Shown in pieces: positions 47,044 through 56,674 of a stretch of 64,000 bases of DNA. The notes under the pieces are model-generated. The model was not told the DNA's origin, ran no database searches, and was given only the letters and a program-made list of their open reading frames with translations. The stretch lies in NCBI GenBank assembly GCA_029448655.1, contig JACCLO010000008.1:1054001-1118000 (forward strand), given 5' to 3'. Made by a program: the position numbers and the translations under genes. The DNA is from Wolfiporia cocos (Eukaryota; Basidiomycota; Agaricomycetes; Polyporales; Phaeolaceae). Position 1 is the first letter of the stretch. Each line of letters starts with the position of its first letter.

Positions 47044-48885
47044 CTAGGCAAAATCCTGTTCTTCTACGAGCTGTGTCAGGAGCTCGGGGTTCTTGGCTTT
47101 CAGGGCCCGAATCGCTGTGACCGCTCTGTTTGCGGTGATGTATTCAGTCTCTTCTTCAGAGACTTCTTCGATGCGAGCTTCTTGCTCGGCTTCTTCTTCT
47201 TCGGTCTTTCGAGTAGTCCGTCTAGGGCGGGCCGACTTCCTTGGCTTCTTTGGGCAGTCTCGCGGCATATGCCCTGGCTGATGGCAGGTGAAACACTTGC
47301 CCTTCTTGATGTGATCATCCCTTTCCTGGGTGGTCATTCGATCTACATCCATCGCATTCGGATCTTTCGGTGCGGTCGCCTGTGGAGCACTGGTGCGTCC
47401 GTTGTTCTGGTTCGAGGCTTGCCAAGCCTTCTTCTTGACAAACGGTTTATCGCGTTTCAAGAATATTTTGTACGTGTTTTCGTAGTATGAGGCGGCGGAC
47501 TGCCATTCGTCGATGGTCGCTGGTAGCGGCCGTACACCGATGATGTATCGGGTCGTGTGTTCCGGTAACCCTTCTTCGAATAGGGTTATAAGCAGCGCGT
47601 TTCCGTCCGCGCTGTATTGGTCGTACTGAGCCTTTCCGGCTAAGTTGTTAAATTTGGTGATATAATCATTGATGTCTTTTCGGTCCTGGGCTACTTCCAG
47701 GATTTTCTTCCGCGCCTTCTGTACCTCTTCGATGGCTCCGAAGGCTTTCTGAAAGTCTGCGTCGAATTGTGCGAGACTAGGCGGGAAGAATCGTTTCGTC
47801 AGGGTGTTCGTATAAACCCGGTGGTAGTTCTGTTTCCATTGGCCCGTCTTCCCCTTGTTCGAAATATAAGAGAGGATAAAGATCACTCTTTGAATGTCAT
47901 TCTGGAATGACGTTTCGTACATTGTAAACCAGGAATTGCACTGGTTTATGAAGTTCTGCATGTCGGATCGTTCCCCATTGAATACGTCCGGGGGATTGAT
48001 TTTTATCATCGGGGGTCGGTAATACGGGTTCGGCGCCGGGGGTTGAGGCTGCGGCGCATTCGGTGGTGGAGGCCCTCCTGGGGGTCCTCCTCCTCCCAGG
48101 TGTCCTCCACCCAGGTTTCCTGGGTTCCCTCCGGGGTTTCCTGGTTGTCCTCCAGGATTTCCTCCTCCGGGGTTCGCGGGGGTTCCTCCTCCGAGTCCTC
48201 CAGGAGGGGGGTCATTCCCTCCTCCAAGTCCGAAGTTTCCTCTGAGTCCTCCTCCACTTGTACCTGCGGAGGTTCGTCCAAATAGGCCTGAAGGCCACGT
48301 TCCTGGGTTTGTTGTTCCCATTCCTCCGCTTGGGCTAATCCAAGACGGATCTCCTCCGCTACCCACTCCGGGTGCGTTCTGTGGGGGATTTCCAAAGAGG
48401 TTTGTTCCTCCAGCCATAGACCCAATCCCACTCTGCGCAAAAGCAGATATAAATCCTGGAGGGTCCTGTCCTCCAGTTTGGCCGTTATCTGTTCCTGTAA
48501 GGTTTCCAGGATTTCTCCCATCATCTCCGATGCGCTCAATTCCTGCCATTCCTGTGGCGCCCGAAGGCTGATTCGTATTTCCATCGGCATCGGAGGTTCT
48601 GTTGATGGTTTCGGTTTCGGTCAACGTCATGGTTGACATCGGAGGGATTTCTCCGAATCGTTCGAACGCTTCACACGTTATTTCCCAAGCGGTCGTTCCT
48701 GCGGAGGGGTATACTTGTACCCACTTCGATGCCCTATCTTCTCTGGGAATGACAACAATTCCTCCGCAATTACGGAAGGCTCCAATGGTGTCAGTCCACT
48801 CATATCGGTTGAGTCTGTAGACTCCCGGAATGTCCTCGGGCAAGAGTTCAATCAGTTGTGCTGGGAATTCTGGTCCAAATATCAT
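47044..48885 (-). CDS. Gag polyprotein of chromovirus copy 1
   Basis: I take the ATG at 48885 (MIFGPEFPAQ), since the open frame upstream begins with GTG. The product of 613 residues has an unusual N-terminal region of about 90 residues, a long Gly/Pro/Asn-rich low-complexity stretch (about residues 150-270), the retrotransposon Gag capsid domain (DVFNGERSDMQNFINQCNSW, then SYISNKGKTGQWKQNY and FEEGLPEHTTRYI) and one zinc knuckle CFTCHQPGHMPRDC (C-x2-C-x4-H-x4-C) near residue 545. It has a highly charged Glu/Arg C-terminus. It is open throughout. It forms the virus-like particle and packages RNA. Confidence 0.93.
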   Translation of the reverse strand: MIFGPEFPAQLIELLPEDIPGVYRLNRYEWTDTIGAFRNCGGIVVIPREDRASKWVQVYPSAGTTAWEITCEAFERFGEIPPMSTMTLTETETINRTSDADGNTNQPSGATGMAGIERIGDDGRNPGNLTGTDNGQTGGQDPPGFISAFAQSGIGSMAGGTNLFGNPPQNAPGVGSGGDPSWISPSGGMGTTNPGTWPSGLFGRTSAGTSGGGLRGNFGLGGGNDPPPGGLGGGTPANPGGGNPGGQPGNPGGNPGNLGGGHLGGGGPPGGPPPPNAPQPQPPAPNPYYRPPMIKINPPDVFNGERSDMQNFINQCNSWFTMYETSFQNDIQRVIFILSYISNKGKTGQWKQNYHRVYTNTLTKRFFPPSLAQFDADFQKAFGAIEEVQKARKKILEVAQDRKDINDYITKFNNLAGKAQYDQYSADGNALLITLFEEGLPEHTTRYIIGVRPLPATIDEWQSAASYYENTYKIFLKRDKPFVKKKAWQASNQNNGRTSAPQATAPKDPNAMDVDRMTTQERDDHIKKGKCFTCHQPGHMPRDCPKKPRKSARPRRTTRKTEEEEAEQEARIEEVSEEETEYITANRAVTAIRALKAKNPELLTQLVEEQDFA

Positions 48886-48931
48886 GTGCCCTTTCACCGT
48901 GGTAGGTGAGGGAGTGATAAGCTCGACCTTC

Positions 48932-49632
48932 TGTTACGGGTCGAATACCCGTTCGTATATTCGAGTCGCGAATATAGATCGTTCTTCTGCACGTAGGCGT
49001 GTAGCCGTATGCAAGGCAAATACTCGTTAGATGCTTTCAAGTCCTAAGTGGAGATCGGTTAATATCCAATACGCGTTAGAGGATATAATCTGCTCAGGTG
49101 CGAGTCTGATAGAATATAAGACTCGCCTAAGTCCGAGAAGTCGATGTGCACTTCGAGGACTTGGTCGTTCGGTTGCTCGAGTGAGAAATACTGAGCGTAG
49201 TTTCCTACGTTTGAGAACGAGTATAAGACTTCTTGTTTGTACAACAAGGTCGAGCTGAAGAGCCTCGACAGTAAGTACATGAGTTTATATACTACGTTAA
49301 GTTTCAGGGGTCGAGCCTGTCCCAGATGTCACCGATACTATCTACGCTATAGTACCAAACATTTGATAAGTATGTAGTGATATATCCGAAACGATAGATA
49401 GGAATGAAGATGGCGGTTGAAGGCCATCTATCAACTATTAAATGATAAATATGAAACGCGGACAGAGTTGAATCTGTCAAAGGTGAAATGCGCCCTATAG
49501 ACTAGTACAACTGGGGATGTGCCCAGTAGAGTCACGAGTAGCCAGGGGAGTTGGTTGCGCAACAAGTCCCTGTATCGTATTCGCCCAATGGTGAGTTCTG
49601 TCGATATTTGAAAAATCAAAATAACCGTAACA
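48932..49632 (-). repeat. 5' LTR of chromovirus copy 1
   Basis: 701 bp, same ends as the other LTRs. The sequence just inside it on the minus strand (GAAGGTCGAGCTTATCAC) would be the primer-binding region; I could not match it to a known tRNA end. Confidence 0.93.
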
Positions 49633-49663
49633 ATTGGAAGATTTTCTCTTTCCCGTGGTCGCC

Positions 49664-50140
49664 ATGACAGGGTTCACGATCCTATACGGAGCACTTGCCG
49701 TCACTTGGTCCTTCCTATGTGGCTACACGGGGCTCCGAATCCTCGCCGTGAGCAGACACGCGCCCTACGCTGACACCAGCGCGCACGACGCCGCGACGGC
49801 ATGCGCAGTGGGAGTGTTCATCCTGAGCTTTGCCATCGCCGTGGTGCAGACCGTCGACCTAATTCTCACCGTGGCAGACGAGGACGGCTGGTTCGCGCTC
49901 ATGCCGTGGAATTGGGCGCATTGGGCGGTCGACAACGTGAGGCTGTTGTGCGTGGTGCTCATCGGCTTCCTCAGCCAGGGGATCAGCTTCGCCGTGTTGC
50001 AGCATCAGCTTGGTGGGGCGCTGGATGTATCGAGCGCATTCTGTGCGAGCGCCGTCGGAGAGGCGGTGCTTTTGCTGGTACCTGTGGTGACGGTCCCGAT
50101 TGTACACCGCTTTCAGGACAGCATGTCATACAAGGACTAG
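49664..50140 (+). CDS. Four-helix membrane protein, hypothetical
   Basis: ATG at 49664 (MTGFTILYGALAVTWSF) gives 158 residues without introns. Four hydrophobic segments can be seen (about residues 4-26, 48-70, 88-112 and 125-147) joined by short loops; the N-terminal helix could act as a signal anchor. No family is recognised. The chromovirus ends only 31 bp upstream of this ATG, so the native promoter now lies 10.7 kb away on the other side of the element. It looks intact; expression would depend on sequences of the LTR, whose own promoter points the other way. Confidence 0.65.
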   Translation: MTGFTILYGALAVTWSFLCGYTGLRILAVSRHAPYADTSAHDAATACAVGVFILSFAIAVVQTVDLILTVADEDGWFALMPWNWAHWAVDNVRLLCVVLIGFLSQGISFAVLQHQLGGALDVSSAFCASAVGEAVLLLVPVVTVPIVHRFQDSMSYKD

Positions 50141-50770
50141 AGTCACTATACCCACCAGTAGACATCACCTATGTTCCATCATATGAAATGACGTACATAT
50201 TATTATAGGTAGCTTATAGAGTTGTAGTCCCAAGTGTAACATAATCTGTAGTCTATGAAGAAGGAAGGACAAAATAGAACGCTCACCAGCCACCGCACAA
50301 TTTCTTGCTCTGCATCCATATCGACGTATCAGCAAACAAGGGATTGCTGCCTCCCGATAAGCTGCTTCTTCTGCTCACGCGACTACAGTGCGACGGGATC
50401 AACGTCCGATGTCCGACATCCAGCGTTCCACGGCTCGCGCCAGCACACTGCATTCCATCATTGTCTCAGTAAAGATCAGCACATCGTACATTCCAGCAAC
50501 CTTCTCAACTTCTATCTTACACCTCGCGCCACCTTCTCTCCCCGCGCTTCCCACCTTCGCCCGCGATGCTCCTCGCCGGCACGGCGCTCAGAGCCCCTCC
50601 TGGCTGCGATACCACACGTCCATGCGCACGAAGCTGTTGTATACCTCGCCCGCCGCGAGCAGCGCGTTGTGCCCGGACGGACCGAGCGTATTGGGGTGCA
50701 TCCACGCCGCGAGTGGCTCGTGGAACTCGAGGAACGCGGCGGCTGTGGACGTGCGGTGAATTCAAAGGCC

Positions 50771-51467
50771 TGTCACAGATTTGGGACATGCCACTATTTT
50801 TCCCGTATTTTTACCTATTTATCTGGTATTTCTACGACCTTGTAGACATTTATGCTGCTAAGCGCCCGTCTACACGTACACGCAACCAAACAACACGTAC
50901 ACAACGCGGTATACGTCCACTTGTCATAACAACACGTACATAACACGCTTGTACGCGTCAATGACTCAGCGGACTAACCTCCGGTGTCACGCGCCTTACT
51001 CATATCCCGATACCGGGCTATGTCAGTACAATTGGATAAGCGGCCCGCTCGTTATCACATGCCAAAGCCCTTACGATTACTCATATCCCAATACCGGTAT
51101 ATAAGAATCACATGCATGGCTTACTAACGTAGCTACAGCCACTTCCACAACATGGACCTACGGTCCAAACAAACGTTCTTACTGGTGCGGCCATTACCGG
51201 CGCACATGGTCTATTGTAGTTTACGACTTAGCTGTATTAGTTATGTCTGCGCACAGACCGTCTTCATGTTTGGCTCCCTTACTGGTAACCAAACAATGCA
51301 TGTATATAAGTAGGGCTATCACTACGATAAGCCTTAGATTTGTTCTTTGCATTCGCACAGTCACATCACATCTCTGCTTGTGCCTACTAGTCCCCTCACC
51401 AACCTCCAGCAACTACTTCAAGTTGCTTACAAGGTTATAGAGTGAGTCCCACAACTAGTTTGTGTCA
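50771..51467 (+). mobile_element. Solo LTR (697 bp) in last intron of the epimerase relic, TSD AGGCC
   Basis: Ends TGTCACAG and TGTGTCA, flanked by AGGCC at 50766-50770 and 51468-51472. A promoter-like ATGTATATAAG near 51300 sets the plus orientation. It is related to 8920-9542. Confidence 0.9.
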
Positions 51468-52613
51468 AGGCCACAGTCCGAGGAAGGGGCGAGGCATGCG
51501 GAATTCGCAGGATGGAGTGCGCGCGGTTGAGAGTGAAGAAGCGACGAGAGAGGAGACTCCAATGTCAGCATCGCACACGACTTGAAATACGGTCGACGTA
51601 GAGCCCGCCTCGTATCCGTCGCCCTTCTCGCCAGAGCCACCGTGGATCTTCTTTCCTCGCGGTCTTCTTGGGGTCGACAAAGTTGTTCGAGTAGAACTGC
51701 ACAGCCGACTCTGCAAGCGCGTCAGCGGCGGGGATCAGCAGAGGCAAACCAACAAAACGCGCGACGTGTGGTTCGTCGTAAAGTCGACCCGGAGCCCGCT
51801 CTTTGCGCCTGCGAGCTCAACGACGGGGTCGCGTGCCTCGAGCGCAGGCGTGAGCAGGTCCGCCTCCGGCCCCAGCTCCGCCTCAGACACGCGCGGCGGC
51901 GGGAGCACGGGGGAGTCCGGGTGCGGCGCGAACACGTAAAACTCATCTGCGGGTGCGTCAGCGCCAGGGCAGCATTCACGGCCGCACCACATGCACCGTA
52001 TCCGTTCTCAGGGAACCGCTCCCCGATCATGCGCGTCATCTTCTCTGCATGCGCGTGGTGCGTGCCCGCGACAGGCGCGAGCGCGCCGGCCGAGTTGGCG
52101 TCGGGGAGGTACGCAAGCGTGTGGTCCGCCTGCGCCGCGGCGGGCATCAGTGCGCGCAGACCACCAGCACTCGCGGGGGACGCACCTTGATCGTGAGGCG
52201 GTGGTCTCTGACGCTCACGCCCTCCTGGAGGGACGCGTCGAGGTTGAATCCCCAGTGCTAGAGCGCACGTCAGCCCGCGCCGCGCCGCACACCGCACGCA
52301 CGCACCTGCGTCATATTCACGGCCGTGACAGCGCCGTCGAGGAGCTTCGCGCGGTAGACGAGGAGCACGCTCCTGAAGTGCCACTCGCCGTCGCGGGCGC
52401 CGTCGGTGCGCGAGGAGCGCGACTCGCACCTCGACGCGGAGGCGCCCGGGGAAGCCCTCCTCGCCGTCGGGCGACTCGCGCATGAAGAACGTGTACGCGC
52501 CGGCGGGGATGGCCGCCTGCACGCGCGCGAGCTCCGCGGCAGTGAACAAGGTGACGCGCGCGGCAGGGTCCGCCTCCACGGCGGTGTCGAGGACGGGCGT
52601 CCACGGGGTGAGG

Positions 52614-52986
52614 TGACACAAGCAACACTTCAAGCAACTACTCAGGGGATTGTTACTCGCGTTCCAGCGCAATCCTAGTCTGAGGCTACTCAAGGCGTAT
52701 AAGGCCAAGACGAGTCTGGGGTGCTACCCTGCTCGTCGGCCAGTATATATGCTATTCTACTGTTTATACATTGTTTGGCTACTGTATAGTTATTACGTAA
52801 GCTGAGAGTCCAATACTATGGTAAACCCTATAATGGGTGTAGGTACACGGCACAGAATGTCCGGGGGGCTGACAGCACGTGATAGGGTGTTCGGGGTCTT
52901 GCACGTGACTGCTTAGGCGCGCGCTTAGATAAGATAAGGGTTCAGGCTTTAGTCACTGGCTAGGCGAAAGAAATCGGCTTGTGACA
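52614..52986. mobile_element. Solo LTR (373 bp) in an exon of the epimerase relic, TSD TGAGG
   Basis: Ends TGACACAAGC and GGCTTGTGACA, flanked by TGAGG at 52609-52613 and 52987-52991. It interrupts the codons between GWDL and TPW of the epimerase. Its left 77 bp match 59013-59089. Confidence 0.92.
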
Positions 52987-53203
52987 TGAGGTCCCACCCG
53001 GTGAGGCCGCCGTGGAGCGAGACGGTCGGACGCTCGTTCGCGCGCGGGGCGATCTCCGCGGACGCGTTGCGCGCGATGGAGCGTGGCGGGCGAGCAAGAC
53101 AGAGTGTGACACCATTGCTGCGGGGAGTCACGGATTATCACACGGGTGTGACAACCAAGGACGCCACAACACACGTTCAACCACGACCAACTGATTCCAA
53201 GTC

Positions 53204-55820
53204 ATGTCCTCAACCTCAACGGTCACAGTTTGGTATCTTCAATACAGTGGCAAAGCGAACCCAAGACACATCAATGTTCCTGGAGATGCTCTCATCGACG
53301 AGCTGACAGATGCCATTGGCGACAAGCTAGGGTTCTCACAGGTAGAGAGAGAGTCGTTTACTCTCTGGAAGGTATGTGGCCACCCCATGTCGCATCTTGA
53401 CGACCCTCACAGCCTCCTCAGCCAAACAAGGAACTGCCCATTGAGAACAATGCGAAGAATGTCTTGAAGGAGAGGATTGATGCGGCTAATGGCCGCCTCG
53501 ACGCCGTTGCAACAGAGATGGCACCATACAAGAGCGTGAATGAACTCATCGGCGATGGAGTCAAGCAGAGGAACAATAATACAGTGCACGTTATCGTGCT
53601 TGTCGGAGCGCCTCGTGGGTCGTGCTCGCTGAACTCATATCAATCCTGCAATACTGATGTCTGTTACCCAGGTCCCTCGCCTGAGTATGCGCTTGAACAG
53701 ATCAGAAATTACATTGGGTCGGAGAAAAAGCTCTTATTCTATGTCAACCAATTCAATGTGTTTCGAGTGGCCGACCTAGGCATTCAGGAGAACAAGATCT
53801 CCTTTGCGCACAATAGTGATATACACGACCCCTGGTCAACGCCGCTCAGCGACTCAGGCACACCCAAGTTCTTGAAGCGGGTCATAGATACATTTGCTAG
53901 GAGACGGCAGCTCCCCGAAGCGCTCAAGTCAGAGGTACGTGATCAACTTGACTATGAAGCCGTATTTTCATCGTCAATGGCAGTCACAATACAAGATGCT
54001 CGAGGCTAAAATGGGCGAAGTCTTCCTCTCTACACTGTTTGAAACGATGTCTGAGGGGGATGAAGTCGCTGTGGAAGATAAAGTCACTGTGCAAGAACTG
54101 TTCGCATACTGCAAGGCTATCGAGTCTGCTTCGCAGGTCGATCTCGCGAACGCAAAATCTCGGTCATCCCACTACAAGGACAGCTATTTCACAGCCAATT
54201 TCGTTGATGCCGTGTTCCACGATGCCAGCTACGAAAGAGACGGATATCGTTACAACAAGTGAGTAGCCTGTATGCGCGTCAAGCCCGTGTATGTCAATCT
54301 TGTCTCCCAGAGGTGTTGCAACCCATCCCAGCATGCTGGTCCAAGAGGACACGTTGAGTAGCGAACAGCGAATTTACAAGCCAATGAGCGACTTCTTCGT
54401 GGAAACAGAAGACTATGTTCCCGTCCTCATTGGCGAGGTCATATCCACAGCAAGTGAAACTGACCGAGTCCGCATGCTGTTGCAAGCTGCGGTTTACGTT
54501 CGGGTTGGGAATGTGCTGTGCGAGAAAGACCTTGTGGAAGCAACAGTACTGAAGGACAATGGCAGCGAGGATTCGTTTGTCCTTGTTTGCTTTTACTTGA
54601 ACAGTAAATTCAAGGTGGAGCGGTACTTGGTATATCAACGTGATACAGGCAAAGAGGAGGTTAGACGGCATTCTTTCTGGCCACTCATGACTGACAAATC
54701 TTTATGGGAAGGTCGAAATTCTTCAAGAGCGAAAATTCACGATGTCCAACCAAGAAGAAGCCATGCGACTCACGTTCGAATTTTTCAATTATCGCCAGCA
54801 TGTACTCCCGCGCACGATGTCTGGATTCGCAAGGAAAGGGGTCCCGAAAAAATTGATCGAATGTTTCCGTGACCTACACCTGCGTTCCTTGTCAAGCAGG
54901 AGAAGGAAGGATCAAAGCGAGTCTCAGAACCCATCAAAGAAATCAGCACGCGGCAGCAATTCAGGCTTAGGCACAATTGTAGAACACACCCAATTGCTGA
55001 AGTCTTTCAACATCCACACTGTTACATCTGTATACCATGTGAGTATTCGTGACTGTTTTGCTTTTCAGCGCTGATATTATCTCAGCGTCCCCATGTCGCT
55101 TTAGCGCGGAAAGTAGGCTGCAACGACGAGTTTGTGGTCAAGATTATGAAGAGAGGCAGCTCGGAGCTTCAACTTCTTCGGCTCCTTAACTCACCTGAAC
55201 TGCGCTCCCAACCACAGAATCACACGATCCCTGTGGTCGATATCATAGATGTGGCAAGCACTAACACGTGCATCGTGGTGATGCCCAAGCTCGTGCAATA
55301 CTGCCCTAAGCTCATCACTGAGACAGCTCCCAGCGTTCTCTGTGATTATCTCTACCAGCTCATCGAAGGTGTTGCGTTTCTACACAACCATAACATATCC
55401 CACCTCGATCTGAAAACAGCCAACATTGTTGTCGACACGAATGCACGGAAACTCTACATCATCGACTACGACTGCGCGATGCGCTTGCACGACACGGAAG
55501 AACAGATCAGCGAGTATGTTGGAACGGAGGACTGGACGGCTCCGGAAGTAGGCGAAGGCGATTACAGCCCCATTCGTGCAGATCGTTGGGCGGTCGGCGA
55601 GCTTATCCAGCACGCATTCACCTACTGTAACCAACTGCGCGAGATGGGGCATCTGGACGAGATGGCAAGGCTTCTGCGCCGGGACCCCATGCAGCGACCG
55701 GCTTTGCAGGACTTACTGACGATCTGCAGAGCGAATGAGCGTCATGACGCGTTCCATTCGAAGAACTCAACGCGGCCGACGACACTATTCCCGCAGCCGA
55801 CGACGGTGATGGTGGCATAG
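53204..55820 (+). CDS. Crinkler-like protein with C-terminal protein kinase domain
   Basis: ATG at 53204 opens a ubiquitin-fold header of the Crinkler type (about 56 residues ending ERESFTLWK, then a Pro-rich PPQPNKELP). A middle region follows with a VHVIVLVGAPRGS strand-loop (about residue 120). Next comes a long alpha/beta part (DYVPVLIGEV, QAAVYVRVGN, VLVCFYLNSKFKVERYLVYQ) and a basic linker (KKLIECFRDLHLRSLSSRRR). The C-terminus is a protein kinase: VVKIMK (lysine), VVMPKLVQY (hinge), FLHNHNISHLDLKTANIVVD (catalytic loop, HRD read as HLD), IIDYDCAM (DFG read as DYD), TEDWTAPEV (APE) and a short C-lobe, stop 55818-55820. Introns fit at about 53374-53418, 53937-53991, 54261-54310, 54662-54713 and 55040-55086; with these the frame is open, about 760 residues. 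Header plus enzymatic tail is the architecture of CR/Crinkler effectors of fungi and oomycetes, thought to act in nuclei. Whether it serves conflict or a housekeeping role is unknown. Confidence 0.83.
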
Positions 55821-56674
55821 TGATAGACAGTGACGAGGATGGCGGATGGCTATCTGTATTTTGCGATTGTGGCCCCGTGTTCTTATTCTTTTCTAGGTGT
55901 CATCTGTATAACTTGCCGGCGAACGAGATGTAATGTTTACGATTCTACGATTATAGAGTACCACGTGCGAGAGTGAGAACGTTTAGAACGGTACCGTGGA
56001 CATGATCATCAAGAGAGAGAGACAACCATTTATACCCCGCAGGACATGATCATCAAGACGCCCTCGGGTTGGAGTACGGGTAACGCGACAGTGACTCGCG
56101 TCGTCCTCCCGTTAGCTACTGTAGTGCATGGAGTCATGGAGGCGGCATGGACCGCGTTCTCGTGCCCCAATATTGTAATATTGTAGTATCAATGCCGGGT
56201 GTCCATGCGTGGAATTGATAAGCACAGCGGAGATGCTTAGACTCGTTTCCAGTCGCTGCTTGGGACGGTATAAGGCTGAAAACTAGGGAATTGGAAGGAG
56301 GGATGTAGGGAGGATAGGGAGTGGGTAGCTTAAACCGTCCAGTAGCGTATTGTATTCAATACTGCTGTCTGTCATCTGTCAATGGTAACGATGCTATTGC
56401 GCTGCATGTACATGTAGAACGCGGTTAGCTTGACTACCATGGTCTGCTTGACCCTATAGCCACAGCGAGTTGGGCATGGAAATTAGGAGCTCGAGAAAGT
56501 ATAGAAGGCTATTTGCACAGGAAAGGCTGAGGACAGTAATCCGGAATGCTGCGTGGGCGCCTGCCTTGCGGTTAATGATTCAGATCGAGCGCCCCTGCGT
56601 GATCGCTCTACTTCCTTCCAAGTTCAACAGCTCTTGTTTCGCCCTCTCACACGCGCTGCTCATGCTGCAATCAG
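55821..56674. other. Intergenic, upstream of SEH1
   Basis: Should hold the 3' end of the kinase transcript and the promoter and first short exon of SEH1, which I could not place. Nothing else is recognised. Confidence 0.5.

Larger units (their letters stand above)
38940..49632 (-). mobile_element. Ty3/gypsy chromovirus, copy 1 (complete, inactive, with nested insertions)
   Basis: LTRs at 38940-39650 and 48932-49632 in the same orientation, flanked by ATCGG (38935-38939) and ATTGG (49633-49637), a 5-bp target duplication with one C-to-T change. On the minus strand: gag, protease, dUTPase, RT, RNase H, integrase, chromodomain, then an additional 3' ORF. The order RT-RH-IN plus chromodomain places it among the chromoviruses. 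Three later insertions interrupt it (40779-41486, 43689-44249, 45749-46720); without them the element is about 8.4 kb. Stops and shifts in pol make it non-autonomous. The LTRs differ by substitutions and a roughly 10-bp gap, so the insertion is not recent. Confidence 0.95.
50588..53131 (-). pseudogene. Aldose 1-epimerase (galactose mutarotase), broken
   Basis: Interconverts alpha and beta anomers of galactose (Leloir pathway), cytosolic. From the 5' side: NERPTVSLHGGLTGWDL (the LHGG motif), a solo LTR in the exon, TPWTPVLDTAVEADPAARVT, AYTFFMRESPDGEEGFPGRL (the GEEGFPG motif), then after a frameshift EWHFRSVLLVYRAKLLDG and AVTAVNMTQ, HWGFNLDASLQEGVSVRDH, HAHAEKMTRMIGERFPENGY, DEFYVFAPHPDSPV, VQFYSNNFVDPKK, after another one-base shift KIHGGSGEKGDGYEAGS, and the final AAFLEFHEPLAAWMHPNTLG and EVYNSFVRMDVWYRSQEGL with TGA at 50588-50590. 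Most joins fit short introns. The N-terminal 60 or so residues are missing: the Crinkler-like gene starts at 53204 on the other strand. A second solo LTR sits in the last intron. The exon LTR, two frameshifts and the missing start make it a pseudogene. Confidence 0.88.

Noticed and set aside
47100..47318. Lysine-rich frame overlapping the end of gag
   Set aside because: It is the third frame across the charged Gag tail, has no start context and does not lead into pol.
48006..48590. Glu/Pro-rich 194-codon minus-strand frame within gag
   Set aside because: Alternate frame of the Gly/Pro/Asn low-complexity part of Gag; composition alone keeps it open.
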